Source: Imbricaverruca yamaguchii
Lineage: Eukaryota; Arthropoda; Thecostraca; Neoverrucidae
Direction of reading: 5' to 3'
Length of the DNA: 64,000 nucleotides
Assembly (NCBI GenBank): GCA_034440575.1
Contig: JAOTOL010001604.1
Span: 487,501-551,500, forward strand
The notes beneath the pieces are model-generated. The model was not told the origin of the DNA. It searched no databases and saw only the letters and a program-made list of their open reading frames with translations. Position numbers and translations under genes: made by a program. Shown in pieces: positions 1-10,351 of the stretch (positions are counted from its first letter, which is position 1; each line of letters begins with the position of its first letter).

Positions 1-108
1 TGGCCGGTGGGCCGGTGAACGCATCGCTGCACCACGCTGAACGGCCCTCTGAAACACGGCCGCCGCACCGTCAGAGCCGCGCCGCACCCGGCCGTGACTG
101 CAGCCAGG

Positions 109-251
109 TGACACGCCGTGACGGACGTCACATGACACGGTGTGACGGACGTCACATGACACGCCGTGACGGACGTCACGTGACACGGTGTGACGGACGT
201 CACATGACACGCCGTGACGGACGTCACGTGACACGGTGTGACGGACGTCAC
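109..251. repeat. 24-bp tandem repeat with CRE-like core
   Basis: About six units of 24 bp follow one another. Two variants alternate (CACGCCGTG and CACGGTGTG), giving a 48-bp higher-order pattern. Each unit carries TGACGGACGTCA, an imperfect palindrome containing GACGTC. Because 24 is a multiple of three, the array reads as an open frame with a repeated TRRDGRHM-type peptide. I regard that as a by-product and not as a gene. The array sits about 1.1 kb beyond the CASK exon, on its intron side. Confidence 0.9.
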
Positions 252-860
252 GCCACCGGCCTCGAACCTCGCCAGATGCCGGACGCTAGCGCTCAGTCGT
301 CACTGGACAGGAGACGCGGGCGGTATTACATGATTATCTGTTGGGAACATTGTAATAAACCCAACGATTTTCAGTTAGCTTCGGTGCCGCTGACGCCGCA
401 GCAGCAGATTGCGGTTCCCCGACGTTCCATCTGTCACCAGGTGACGAAAAGGCGCACTGCGAACTGAACACCGCCGACAGCATTGCTTACCGCATGACCA
501 AGCTTACGGACGCCAATGCTCATTTAATCCCTTCAGCAGGTGGCACCTGATCAAATGCTACGGGATGCTTGGAAACAATTCGCCCATAGCCAAGTCAAGA
601 TACCTTCATGTCATGAGATCACTATCATCTGAACACAGTTGCGGTGGCTGCACTGGCCATCTTTCAATTCAACTTCTCGAAGTCAACGTGATACAGTTAG
701 TTAGTTATTGGCGTTTGTGCTAACTCCACAGGGTATGGGCCACATCAGTTTCCTCGTCTGCACAGCGTCATCGCGGTTGGCTCACCGTTCGGCGAGCACG
801 TAAACCTAATACAACAAGCAGCGCCCCAACCACCCCCCCCCCCCCCCCCTTTAATTTCTC
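252..860. other. Unassigned, probable CASK intron sequence
   Basis: No exon, RNA gene or transposon was recognised. The stretch lies 3' of the CASK first coding exon on the minus strand, so it should be first-intron sequence. A poly-C run of about 18 bases lies near 832-850, just before the 51-bp minisatellite. Confidence 0.5.
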
Positions 861-1275
861 CCCAGCCCACGTGTCAGGCATGCAGGCCCACCGGCCACTT
901 TACATCTGCCCCAGCCCACGCGTCACGCATGCAGCGCCCGACGGCCACCTTTACATCTGCCCCAGCCCACGTGTCAGGCATGCAGCGCCCACCGGCCACC
1001 TTTACATCTGCCCCAGCCCACGTGTCAGGCATGCAGCGCCCACCGGCCACCTTTACATCTGCCACAGCCCACGTGTCCGGCATGCAGCGCCCACCGGCCA
1101 CCTTTACATCTGCCCCAGCCCACGTGTCAGGCATGCAGCGCCCACCGGCCACCTTTACATCTGCCCCAGCCCACGTGTCCGGCATGCAGCGCCCACCGGC
1201 CACCTTTACATCTGCCCCAGCCCACGTGTCCGGCATGCAGCGCCCACCAGCCACCTTTACATCTGCCCCATACCA
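861..1275. repeat. 51-bp minisatellite in CASK intron
   Basis: About eight units of 51 bp each contain CCCAGCCCACGTGTC, GGCATGCAGCGCCC and CACCTTTACATCTGC. Units differ at a few positions, for example GTCAGG versus GTCCGG. The length is a multiple of three and the units lack stops in several frames, so long apparent ORFs appear on both strands. They are repeat artefacts. The array ends about 45 bp from the CASK exon's splice donor. Confidence 0.95.
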
Positions 1276-1321
1276 CGACGTGTCCGGGACGCGCCGGACG
1301 GCCGTCACGCGTGCCACTCAC

Positions 1322-1410
1322 TTCCCGATGACCTCGCACAGCTCGTATACGTCGTCGAACACGACGTCGTCTTCGTTGCTCTCCTCGGACGTCTGGTACA
1401 TGATGGACAT
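1322..1410 (-). CDS. CASK: CASK-type MAGUK kinase, first coding exon (partial)
   Basis: CASK is a membrane-associated guanylate kinase scaffold with an N-terminal CaM-kinase-like domain followed by L27, PDZ, SH3 and guanylate kinase domains. It works at synapses and epithelial junctions. The exon encodes 29 residues plus two bases of a split codon. After an acidic leader (SEESNEDD) comes VVFDDVYELCEVIG, the near-invariant N-terminus of the CASK kinase domain. The exon ends inside the GK codon at a consensus donor (GTGAGT, minus strand, starting at 1321), where the glycine-rich loop should continue in the next exon. I chose the ATG at 1410 because it gives a short leader as in relatives. An upstream in-frame ATG near 1503 would add 31 residues. 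Later exons are not in the window, since the gene runs off the left edge. Identification rests on one short but very distinctive motif. Confidence 0.85.
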
Positions 1411-2489
1411 GGCACGGCGGCGGCCGGTCACCACCGGACGGCTTGAGACCAGCTCGCCATCGGTGTCTGCCGACGGCCGTACGCTCTGATAACACACAAG
1501 CACGCACTCGACGCAGGCGACACGCGCAGACGCAGGCGACGGAACAGGCGATTCTTAACAGCCGTGTTCGTCGGCCGGCGGCTCTTCTCCAGATCGGTGA
1601 CATCAATGTGCACTATGTGCACATCGACTTGCAGCTGAATGCTTCGGGTACGTAAAGAATCTTCAGTTTTCTACGCCCAGATGATATGAATATAGCAAAT
1701 CGTGCTCAATTGGATAATTGAACAATTTGTAATAGTTTTTAGTACGTCAGTTCGAAGAAACAGAGCCTGAAGGAAAACAACTGAAACAAGCTGAACGGAG
1801 ATAACATGTCTCCCTGAATTCTGCCTTGAAGCCAGCCATTGAAAATAATTTTGTTTCAACGAAATATATCAATGGTTGAGAGCGAAAGTCACGACGTTTC
1901 AGACCTCCACCACCAACAGCTCGGAAAGGTCACTCCAAGAAAAACCTGAGGTGAAAGCTGGGGCAAAATGCCCACAGTATGCTATCAAGATCACACATGA
2001 ATTTGGCAAGTTCGGGAACATCACATCTGTTGCAATGTTTATAGGAACGTGACCAGGATGGTCTCAAGGGCCTGGGACAGTATAGTGCAAGGCTAAAGGC
2101 AACGTTGATAGCACGAACAGTAAGTTATATGATCTTTTAGTACAGATCAAATATCACTTGGTCCCCAACGATGGACAGCGGGAAACTGCATCTTCAGGAA
2201 AGGGGGTGAACACGGGGACGACAAAAAACTCGGTCTAGATAACCTGACCTAGCCTAAAATATTGATAAACTACACTGGGCTACGCTGAGCTAAACTAGCA
2301 TGGCCAAAGGTAGTCCAACTAAACCAATGTGAAAGAAAAAAACAGATGTAACGTTACTAAAACGATAATGATCCTCAGCTATGGCCATCGATCAGTCATT
2401 GCCGGACTTCTTCTCTTCATCGAGATCCAGTCTTTGGTCATTATGAAGCCTTCAGTGATCTGACTTACAATTTACAAACTGACGTCTAC
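1411..2489 (-). other. Probable CASK 5' leader and upstream region
   Basis: On the minus strand this lies upstream of the CASK start codon. The first 250 bp are CpG-rich and may hold 5' UTR. Beyond about 1660 the sequence is AT-rich with no recognisable gene. I could not identify a TATA box, an initiator or an upstream splice site with confidence. Confidence 0.4.
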
Positions 2490-2880
2490 ATGTTATCGGT
2501 GTGCGTGTGCGTGTGCGTGTGCGTGTGCGCGTGTGTGTGTGTGTATATGTGCGTATGTGTGTATGTGTATGTGCATGTGTATGTGTATGTGTGTGCGTAT
2601 GTGTATGTGTATGTGCATGTGTGTATGTGTGCATGTGTGTGTGTGTGCATGTGTGTATGTGCATGTGTGTATGTGCATGTGTGTATGTGCATGTGTGTAC
2701 GTGCATGTGTGTATGTATGTGTAATGTGTATGTGTGTATGTGTGTATGTGTGTATGTATGTGTATGTGTATATGTGTATATGTGTATGCGTAGATGTGTA
2801 TATGTGTATGTGTATGTGTATATGTGTGTACGTGTACGTGTGTACGTGTATGTGTATGTGTATGTGTGCGTGTATGTTGA
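2490..2880. repeat. Degenerate TG-rich microsatellite
   Basis: The tract mixes GTGTGC, GTGTAT and GTGCAT steps for about 390 bp. It yields spurious Cys/Val/Met-rich frames on one strand and His/Thr-rich frames on the other. Confidence 0.95.
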
Positions 2881-3838
2881 GAATTGTTAATGGCCAAAAG
2901 GTTCAAATGTAGCTTAATACTATACCTTGGCCTAAAAAAGTTTTCTATTGGTTCCATGATGCTCTAAACATTTTTCTGCTTTAATTTTCATGATGAGACA
3001 TGGCTTTTGTGGTAGAATGACAAATATGCAACTTGGAACTTTCAGCCATGGGGGATGCAGAATGTCCTTTAAAAACATTACAGGTCGGTCATGGAACAAG
3101 CATGCAAACATATCTTACCAAATGGTAAAATATCTACTGTATGCATGTAAATATGCATTTACTGAATCATAAAATAGGTATTTTACCAAATATTCTCCTT
3201 AATATAGGTTTAATCTTACTGACACCCAACTGCCCAAATGGGAGAATTTGGGTGCATGCACACATAAAGCTCAATATTTTCAATATGGCAATGTGGATCA
3301 CATAGCATAAGATCAACCAGCCACAAGTACAAGACTAGAACAGATCCATTAGGAATGATGAAGATGCAATTATAAGCTGGAAAAAAATCAACTATAAGCA
3401 CAAACTGTTGCATCACATTACTTGTAGTGGCATGCACCATATGCATGAGATACATAGTGAGATCATTACTTCTCATAGTGATGGTCCTTATGTCAAAACA
3501 TCTTGTTCATTGTAGCAAGGTAGTTTAGCACTGTGTCTTACAAGACTCTGCACACTGCCTACAAGGCCACCAAGAAAAGACTTTCTTTAGTAGTCATGCA
3601 ATTTGGTGTTGTAATTATCTTGTCTTTAATCTGGAGAAATAATAAACGAATTACATGATGGCAGAAGCTGATCATATGGTAATACTCAGACCTGCATTCA
3701 CCATTCACCTCTGCAAAACTGAAGTGCCAATTGCACCCTATTTGCCATTTGCAAACCTTATTGCAAAGAAAATGCTGCAAAGGCCATGCAATATTTGTGC
3801 CATTGCATGACATTGCATGGCGTTGCATGGCATTTTTT
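2881..3838. other. AT-rich, no gene recognised
   Basis: No exon, RNA gene or transposon terminus was found. At 3786-3835 there is a short irregular repeat of TTGCATGGC-like steps directly before the CR1 fragment. Confidence 0.5.
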
Positions 3839-4372
3839 GGCTCCTAGCTATGAAAACGATTGTTGGCTTTTAGACAGAGTACAAAAGAGGGCTACAAAAA
3901 TGGTTAATGGTATAAGCAACCTAGCATATGAGGAAAGATTGAAGAAATTGAATGTTTTCACTTGGATATAGAAGGCTGAGAGATCTCATTGAGGCCTTGA
4001 AATTTGTCCATGGTCTGGAGGGGGATATCTTGGGGAAATGTTTGAATTTAACAGAAATGATGCAATTAGAGGTCATAAATTCAAAATTAAAGTTAACCAC
4101 ATCAGAACAAGGTTAAGGCAGACTTTCTTCACCAACAGGGTAGTAGAATGCTGGAACCAGCTGCCAGAAAACATTGTCATTAGCAGCATATTGAACATCT
4201 TTAAAAACAGCATAGACAATCATTATCAGAATAGAGGGCTTGCTTTTCAGTATTACAGGATGGGCTGATTGGCAGATTTGGTGGGGAACTGGTGGCAACA
4301 TAGCGCAACCAAGAAGGGCTCTTGTGGCTCATAGTTGCACAAATGTTTTATGTCTTTATGTCTTTATGCCAT
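3839..4372 (+). mobile_element. CR1-clade LINE, 5'-truncated 3' fragment (copy a)
   Basis: The fragment encodes the C-terminal tail of a CR1 reverse transcriptase, including YENDCWLLDRVQKRATKMV, then NLAYEERLKKLN. After a frame break it continues with FEFNRNDAIRGHKFK, RLRQTFFTNRVVECWNQLP and IFKNSIDNHY. The same blocks occur in the near-complete copy at 19.4-22.2 kb. It ends in the family 3' tail, an octamer TTTATGTC repeated two to three times near 4345-4372. It is 5'-truncated, as is usual for LINE insertions, and carries a stop plus a frameshift, so it is dead. Confidence 0.9.
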
Positions 4373-5220
4373 GGTAGAATTAATATTTGCAAGACACTTC
4401 ATTACTTAGTAAGTTATTTTGCTATTTGGGTGTAAGGAAGCTTTGACCAACCCATTTGCATTCACTGCATTAGTATTTCAAGATCACACATATTTGATTT
4501 TTTTCTCACAAAAAATAAGGTTCCACAGGCAAGGAAGAAACAGATTTTGACACAATTTACCAATACCACTGATGCATTGATGGTAAAAGTTGCAATTTAA
4601 CCTGGTGCAAAAGATGGGTAAAATTATTTCTTTTTAATTAAATTCAACCTGAGCAACAAAACATTATCTCCAAAACTCAGCACCAACATGAGCCAGAAAT
4701 CATCAAAATATACTCAAGATACTCTATGTTCACAACCATGGATTCAAAAGCTGGTTTTTCATCACCTGAATGGCTGCTTTGTAGTGTAGGATTTCCATAT
4801 TTTTTCTTGGTAGTGGAGCAGAAATTGTTTAGCTCGTGTATGAATTTTTAAGCTGGATTCCCAAAAATAGCTATGCACTTGCTGACAATTAACCTTGTTT
4901 TAATGGGGCTGAAAACCAATGTGAGCAATTTTGTATGCATAAACATCTTGGCAAACTAAGCCATGTCCAAAATTTTGCTGCACTAAAAACAGGAGTTGTC
5001 CATAACCAGTATTGCTTTAATGGTATTAAAAATAAACGTTAGCATTTCATGCTGTATGTACCATACAAACATATATGTACATATAGCTAACTGCTAAGTC
5101 AGCAATATGTCAGCAAACCAAGTCATGAATAGGTGAAATTGTGCCAAGGAATGCATCTAGTGGAAATGCCCTCAGTAGCCAAAGTACTCCCAAAAATATA
5201 ACCATGATATATGCAAATTG
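4373..5220. other. AT-rich, contains an old dispersed repeat
   Basis: No gene was recognised. Positions about 4785-4925 match 57605-57725 in direct orientation. Shared blocks include GTGTAGGATTTCCATAT and AATAGCTATGCACTTGCTG, so this is a dispersed repeat of unknown class. Confidence 0.6.
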
Positions 5221-6791
5221 GATAGATATTGCCTGAGTGTAGGTGGGTGATGTATTTCCAAAGTTCACAAACAAATATTTATGATAAATAGGCATGATGT
5301 GATGTGAATACACCAATAGCATCTCTCCTGGCAGAGCTCAGGATGAATCTCACTCAAACTCATCTTGGGCAGACCACACAACCAGGATCATCCTTCAACA
5401 AACACTTCTCTGAAGGACTAGTCCCACAACTAATGAGCCAAGTTTACCAGTGATTCATTTTAATTATTGCTAACTTCCACTGTTGTTCAAAATCTCAAGC
5501 ACTCCCAAAATGCATTTCATGGCCCAGGTCGACCTTCGCACCATTTTGAGTGTGTATGCACCATTTGCCACAGATGCATAATACACAGCTCTGCCTCGGA
5601 CCTCAAAATTGGCTGTGGTTAAGTTAGTAGCAAACAATGAGGTTATAAGCCAACTTCATGAGCAATCATAGAGAAAATGGTAACTAAAATATACTTAATC
5701 AATATCAATGAAGTTCACAGATGCCCAAAACCAGCTCACAACCATACCTGATACAACAAACCCCATGTGACTATTGGATATAGGTCTTGGAATATAAAAT
5801 GGTTTAATGAACATTATACTAAAACAATCTGGCTAAAATAGTTTTATTCTCACCACCAAGAAAGTTATTTTGCATGAAAAAGCTGAAAAAAATTAATGAA
5901 ACCAATTCTTATTAATATTAAGTTCCTTTACATACTAGTTTAGTTCATGTCTGGAATGTTTAGTTGAAGCAAGGATCGACTTGGACGGATCCAGAGCTGC
6001 TAGACGGGAGAGCAAATTGCCAGTATAAACTGCTCATAGGTAATGTTATTTTTTATCTTAAATAGAGCTTGTCAGATTCACTTTGGTTTCTTGGTGTAAT
6101 CACCTAGAACTTGCTTCCTCGGGCTGATTTTCATAAATTTGAAGTGATTTTCTTGCATTAAATGGGCTCATTGTGTCTTTAAAAAAACTTGTCTCTTGAA
6201 CAAAATAACCTTTGATTACTCATTCAAAGCACATTATTGGCCAAACGAGGCTTCAAGTATTTACTCTGGCAATACCAAGTACCCCCAGATGTGCCAACTA
6301 TTTTTGGATTTTTGGTACTTCTTGGCAAACACTCCAGAACAAGTATCTAAAAATATATATTGAATAGATATTGATTAATCTGAATACATCATATATCAGA
6401 ATAAATACTGATGAATATTGAGTCAACATTGAATAAATATTGGAAAAATATTGAATTAATGATTGGCTATGTTGACACAAATAGCATCTTCTCACATGAG
6501 TCTTCTCTACAGCACATAAATGGTGCTAAAAACTGACAAACAACACTGATACCAACAGATATGAATGTCACCCAGTTCTATTGTGGTCATTGACTGGTCG
6601 GAGATTTGGTACTGCTGCAACTGCTACTTGTTTTCAAGCATGGACTTTGACTGGTAGCACTTGACTGAACAATGCTGTTCTTCCTTTTCCCTCCTTGAGT
6701 ACAATATATTTGATTTGGTCTAGTCACAATCCTGGAGTACAAAATGTATTGGTATGCTCGACACCAACAAATGCCAGTTTTTCCAACTCTG
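5221..6791. repeat. Dispersed repeat R, copy 1 (uninterrupted)
   Basis: About 1.6 kb is collinear with 46374-47970 and then with 51712-51926. Shared blocks include ATTGCCTGAGTGTAGGTGGG, GACTTGGACGGATCCAGAG, GCTGCTAGACGGGAG and CACAATCCTGGAGTACA. I see no ORF of substance, LTR or clear TIR, so the class is unknown. It serves as the empty-site reference for the insertion in copy 2. Copy 1 is more AT-rich than copy 2, with many C-to-T and G-to-A type changes. That suggests it is older or was methylated. Confidence 0.85.
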
Positions 6792-9700
6792 GCTTCATAT
6801 GTTGGCTTTACTTGCTCACTCATCATTTACTACATCAGAATAAATCTTCTGTCACAAACATACTGATACCAGAGGTTGAATCAGAATGAGAGCAAGCACC
6901 AATGCACATTACACATGGTGCCATCATTAATACCAATATGGAGGCTAAACATAACAATGGCACCAATGGTACATGAGCAAAAATGGCATGAATTATCCAT
7001 CTGATTGAACATCATAACAGCAGAAGCCCACTTAAAGGAATTTATATCCATTTCAGTGAATTTGAATTAATTGACAATTCAACCATTGACCATATAGGGT
7101 CAACTGCAATGAATAGCTTCCAAAATTGGCCTTTCCTTCCCAATTTTAGGTCACTTCTACTTCCATGGAAAATCACATGCCTGTAAGATGAGCTTATCAA
7201 AGTAAAGAAGAGGGATTTGTTTTTAGAACTTGTTATTTTGCTCACAACCTGAATAGCAAGCATTTGCACAGAAAATGAGTGGTTACATCATCTCAGTTGC
7301 ATTCATAAACATTGCATTGGCAGGATAAATTCCAAGAATTTATCAGGCATGTTAATGCACATATTTCCTGACCTAACACCCCATTCCCATTTCAATGGAT
7401 TTGCTATTTGATACATTTAGAAGGTGAACCATGTACCCACCTAGGCACCTGTCTATGCCTAAGTAGGTAGTTACCTACCTAGGTACTCACCATGAAAGCC
7501 CAATAGTAGCAACAATCATTAACTACCAAAACCCCTGAGACACACAAGTAACAACATAGGTAGGTACTTTGGTACCTAGTAACTTTTACATGTTCTCCGC
7601 AGTGTATCATGGTATCATTATAGGTATTCTATGCTTCTGGATAACTACACGAACTTGCAGACATGGCAGGGTGGTAGTGTAGCATAGTAGGTATGTCATA
7701 CCGCAGCTAAAATGGAATAACAACGTCAGACTCCTACCCAAATGACAAAGTTTACCTCAGTTGCGCTTCCGTATAACCCCAGCAGAGCACGCTCACACAC
7801 CCGAGCACCATTCACTTCTGCGGCGAGAGCCCCTCCCACCACACACTCGTTCCCAAAATGAGTTTCATACTCAGTCGCTGTTTCGCCTCGGTCGATGTGC
7901 TCCTCCTTCTCACCACCATGTTCTTCACCTGCTGCTGGATTTTGTCAGTGCCACTGAGCACTTGTGACGTCATTACAAATCGTCATATCGTACCTCTGAC
8001 ATCACATATCGCATTGTGGACTGCGCCAAGGAAGCGTCAATGTATGACGTAAGGTAATACCGGAAACAGCAACCGAAAACGTGCTCTCAGCATTTGCGAG
8101 AGCTGTGGCTCAATTGGCGCAGCAGAGACGTTTGTGGCTGCAGTTGTGTTAGGTCAATTATTGATTAATCCTTGTTTTGGAACACAAAGATACACTTGCG
8201 ACACAACGTTTTAGCCCGGCTATGGAGAACAAAATGCAAAATAATTAAAACATTGTGCGGCATAACGGTAACTGAGATGGAGTAATTTCGTCACACTGCT
8301 GGTAAACAAGCTGTATGCCAATTTGGTATATTTCAGTTAAAGCTTTCTTCTAGTCTAATGTCACTTCAATTTCTTTTTCATCTAGCATGATCTTGATATC
8401 CATGATTTCATTGCTTAATAATATTGTTCTAAATGTTGCAGAATATTCCGATTTTTTGCGGAAGGGTTTGGGATAAAGCAAGGGCATGTGGCCCTTGGCA
8501 GTCATGGGCAAGGTCAAGGCAGTCATGGACGACGTACGCCGGTGTACATGATCCATGATAAAGTTCTCCATGTGCAGATCTGCTAGCAGTAGTCAGTAGT
8601 CGGTTTTATAGCGGCAATTTGCTCCCATATCTACTAGCCTTTGAGCCTTCCAGGTTATTCCTTCCTTCAGCTAAATATTCCAGACATGAACTAAAAAATT
8701 GCATCGAAAATCTTATAATATTCATAAGAATTTGTTTCAATCAATTTTCACAGATTCTCACTTGAAAACATTGTTTTTCATGGTGCGAATTGAACTATTT
8801 TAGACGGATCTCTTTCGTGCAATTTTCCATAAACCATTCTATATTCCGAGACCTATATCCCAATGGATGGCAAGAAACAAGTCGGTCGGTGCGTGTGCGT
8901 TCTACTCATGGGGTGTGTTTCTGATATTTACTAGTTGTGCGGTGCGAGCATGTCGGAAGTATCAGGTATGGATTGATAAACTTATTTGACATCGATTAAG
9001 TACACTTTTGTTATTGTTTTGTCAGCCGTTGCTCAGGAAGTTGGCTTACAACCGCATCCTTCGCTAATTTAACTGTAGCGCCAATTTGCTCTCTGGCATT
9101 CAATCGTCCCTGTCATATACAGTAGACTGTATCGTCGACACCTTTTTTGCCGCTGATCACGGCGAACCTATGATTTTATCATGCTCCATGGACGTGAGAA
9201 CAATATGCCACCATTCATTGTTCTTGAATGTTATCCCCCATCCCGCACAAAGCGGAACAATTGTGGGTGCGCTAATGTACAGGCAACACTAACGCCGCCA
9301 CGCGGCCAAAGTCCAACCTACCGTGACAACTTCGCTTGTAACTGCTGTAGCTCCTCATGCATTGGTCACGGAGATAAAATATGATTGCTGACGTATTCCA
9401 GAGCATTCTTACAGCGAGTGTGCGTCATAACATCACGCTCCAACTCCGTTGAAAGCTCTCGGGTGGGATCAAACCACATAGAAACTCGGATGGCTTTGTT
9501 GGTGTGTAGACCTAGTCTGCATCATGACGTTTGACGTCCTGCCTGCCCTTGCTATGCCACACATGTATTTCTGCTTTTCCTCCTGCCTCAGCCGCACTGT
9601 ACCTAGGTGTCATCATTCCTACCCGTCCCTGCCGCCAGCCTCTTCCTGCACCTTGTCTGCACCATCACCCTGCACTTCCTGTAATTATCCCGCGGCTGTA

Positions 9701-10330
9701 TCTCCCGCACTTTGGACTGGCTTCCCCCTGTCGCCTTCCTCTCCCTATACTCTCTACGTCTGTTATGGGTGTTAGTAATAATTTTAATGGTAACCTGATC
9801 CATGTGCCTTGTGTTGACACATTGGTGTCCCTACCGACGAACAGCCGTGCATCTGTATGGGTGTTGATGTTCCAATTCAGTAGTCATTTGATAGGCGCTT
9901 TTCCTGTATCAACCTTAGTATTCACACCGGTGAACATCTGTACGTCTGGTGTCGGTGTGGAGTTGAATGTTCTCATCTTAGTCGTTAGTTGATCTGAGTG
10001 TTCCTAGTATTTTCGTTGCTATTCATACCGGTGAACAACTCTCATCAACGCGAATGGTGTTGACCGTCCCCGCGACCAGCGCGGCGGTACAAGATGTGAC
10101 CCAGACAGTGACAGTAGTTATTGCTTTGCCAACATTTTCCTCAGGGAGCTAGGATTGGGAATTAGGGGTGAGAATTCACACCATAGGTAGAACACATTTC
10201 ACCTCCTAAATTGCCAATGGCAATCTATCTATTGCCCAATCTCTATGCTGACGTACGAACATGTTTTTCAAAACGTTCATAATTTATATTTTCATACCAC
10301 CATTCCCATCCTTTAATCCAATGTCCTTCA
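6792..10330. other. No gene recognised; scattered repeat fragments
   Basis: This is mostly AT-rich single-copy-like sequence. Palindromic GTAG/CTAC steps (TACCTACCTAGGTA) occur around 7435-7580. A CpG-richer patch at about 7750-8200 could be promoter-like, but no exon was found beside it. Positions 9075-9140 resemble 55808-55870, a repeat fragment. Short open frames at 8350-8571 (minus) and 9531-9992 (plus) have no recognisable domain and no splice context, and I do not call them. Confidence 0.5.
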
Positions 10331-10351
10331 CAGGTACTCATCACAGTGAAG

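Noticed and set aside
109..1275. Regularly spaced repeats resembling a CRISPR array
   Set aside because: The repeats are directly adjacent with no unique spacers, lie in an animal genome, and have no cas genes nearby.
871..1489. Open frames of 150-190 codons on both strands
   Set aside because: They are produced by the 51-bp minisatellite, whose period is a multiple of three. The peptides are repeats of the unit, and the real exon (CASK) is in a different frame on the minus strand.
2490..2957. Cys/Val-rich and His/Thr-rich frames
   Set aside because: Translation of a TG/CA microsatellite.
8095..8170. tRNA-like A-box (TGGCTCAATTGGC)
   Set aside because: No B-box, acceptor stem or cloverleaf can be formed downstream.
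8350..8571. 73-codon minus-strand frame
   Set aside because: Contains an internal short direct repeat (GGCAGTCATGG) and no recognisable motif. Not supported as a gene.
9524..9992. 153-codon plus-strand frame
   Set aside because: No start context, domain or splice pattern, and it overlaps another open frame of similar quality. Treated as chance.
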